Of a stretch of DNA of 6,213 bases, positions 6,116 through 6,213 are shown piece by piece (the stretch's first letter is position 1; each line of letters begins with the position of its first letter). Below the pieces are notes generated by a model, which saw only the letters and a list, made by a program, of their open reading frames with translations, searched no databases and was not told where the DNA came from. Made by a program: the position numbers and the translations under genes. The stretch comes from Bacteroidales bacterium (GTDB taxonomy: Bacteria > Bacteroidota > Bacteroidia > Bacteroidales > WCHB1-69), in NCBI GenBank assembly GCA_028683685.1, contig JAQUHH010000147.1:1-6213 (forward strand), given 5' to 3'.

Positions 6116-6213
6116 ATGAAACGTTACATCGAGCAGTTAATTGAAGATATTCACCAAGCAACTTGGAAGATAAAACCACCGCATAAAATTTGGGAAGAAT
6201 CGGAAGCGGATCC
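6116..6213 (+). CDS. Start of an unidentified protein, cut by the window end
   Basis: An open frame begins at ATG 6116 with MKRYIEQLIEDIHQATWKIK and stays open for 32 codons to the window edge, ending with an E/D-rich stretch (WEESEAD). The residues look like real protein, a charged amphipathic N-terminal helix followed by PPHKIW, and the visible codons include more G/C-ending choices (ATC, GAG, CAG, CCG, TCG, GCG) than the genes before it. No Shine-Dalgarno or clear promoter is seen in the 50-bp gap upstream, which contains only AT-rich sequence. I cannot assign a function from so short a piece. It may mark the return to ordinary chromosomal genes after the defence cluster. Confidence 0.6.
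   Translation, partial: MKRYIEQLIEDIHQATWKIKPPHKIWEESEAD

Noticed and set aside
1..6213. CRISPR array, tRNA, rRNA, insertion sequence or att site
   Set aside because: I found no regularly spaced repeats of about 25-40 bases, no tRNA-like cloverleaf, no transposase, and no terminal inverted repeats with target duplications.
6208..6213. GGATCC (BamHI site) exactly at the window end
   Set aside because: It may mean a cloned fragment end, but it is in frame with the final ORF and a six-base match can be chance; the other end has no such site.

Overview
The window comes from an AT-rich genome, most likely of the Bacteroidota. Coding sequence uses A/T-ending codons heavily, Shine-Dalgarno sequences are weak or absent before most genes, starts are preceded by A-rich stretches, and the one convincing promoter element (TATATTTG) fits the Bacteroidota -7 consensus TAnnTTTG. 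This placement is inference; no rRNA or other taxonomic marker is present. All genes read on the + strand.

Positions 1-4327 hold the effector part of a type I CRISPR-Cas operon, packed with overlaps or gaps of at most 23 bp. In order these are the C-terminal end of Cas3 with its HD nuclease domain (with an in-frame stop upstream of it), a 584-residue Cas8-like large subunit, a DevR/Cst2-family Cas7 backbone protein and a Cas5. The cas8-cas7-cas5 order and the DevR-type Cas7 resemble the Myxococcus devT-devR-devS layout and the I-B/I-A-like systems; the exact subtype cannot be fixed by eye. Expected division of labour is that Cas7, Cas5 and Cas8 form the crRNA-guided Cascade complex and Cas3 unwinds and degrades the bound DNA. 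There is no cas6, cas1, cas2, cas4 or CRISPR array in the window.

Positions 4328-4410 are a short regulatory gap holding a concentric interrupted palindrome (4332-4388, centre 4360) built around the -7 box. It precedes a two-gene AbiE-type (type IV) toxin-antitoxin operon at 4411-6065: AbiEi, a winged-helix antitoxin and likely autorepressor, and AbiEii, a nucleotidyltransferase-fold toxin. The two genes share one base (TAATG). The position of the palindrome fits an AbiEi operator.

After a 50 bp gap (6066-6115) an unidentified ORF begins at 6116 and runs off the window end. Its visible codons look less AT-biased than those of the defence genes, so the edge of the accessory island may lie here. 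The window is best read as a defence island, with a CRISPR-Cas effector module followed directly by an abortive-infection/toxin-antitoxin module. The points of most interest are the possibly interrupted Cas3, the unusual AbiE operator, and the placement of a TA pair directly behind a cas effector operon.
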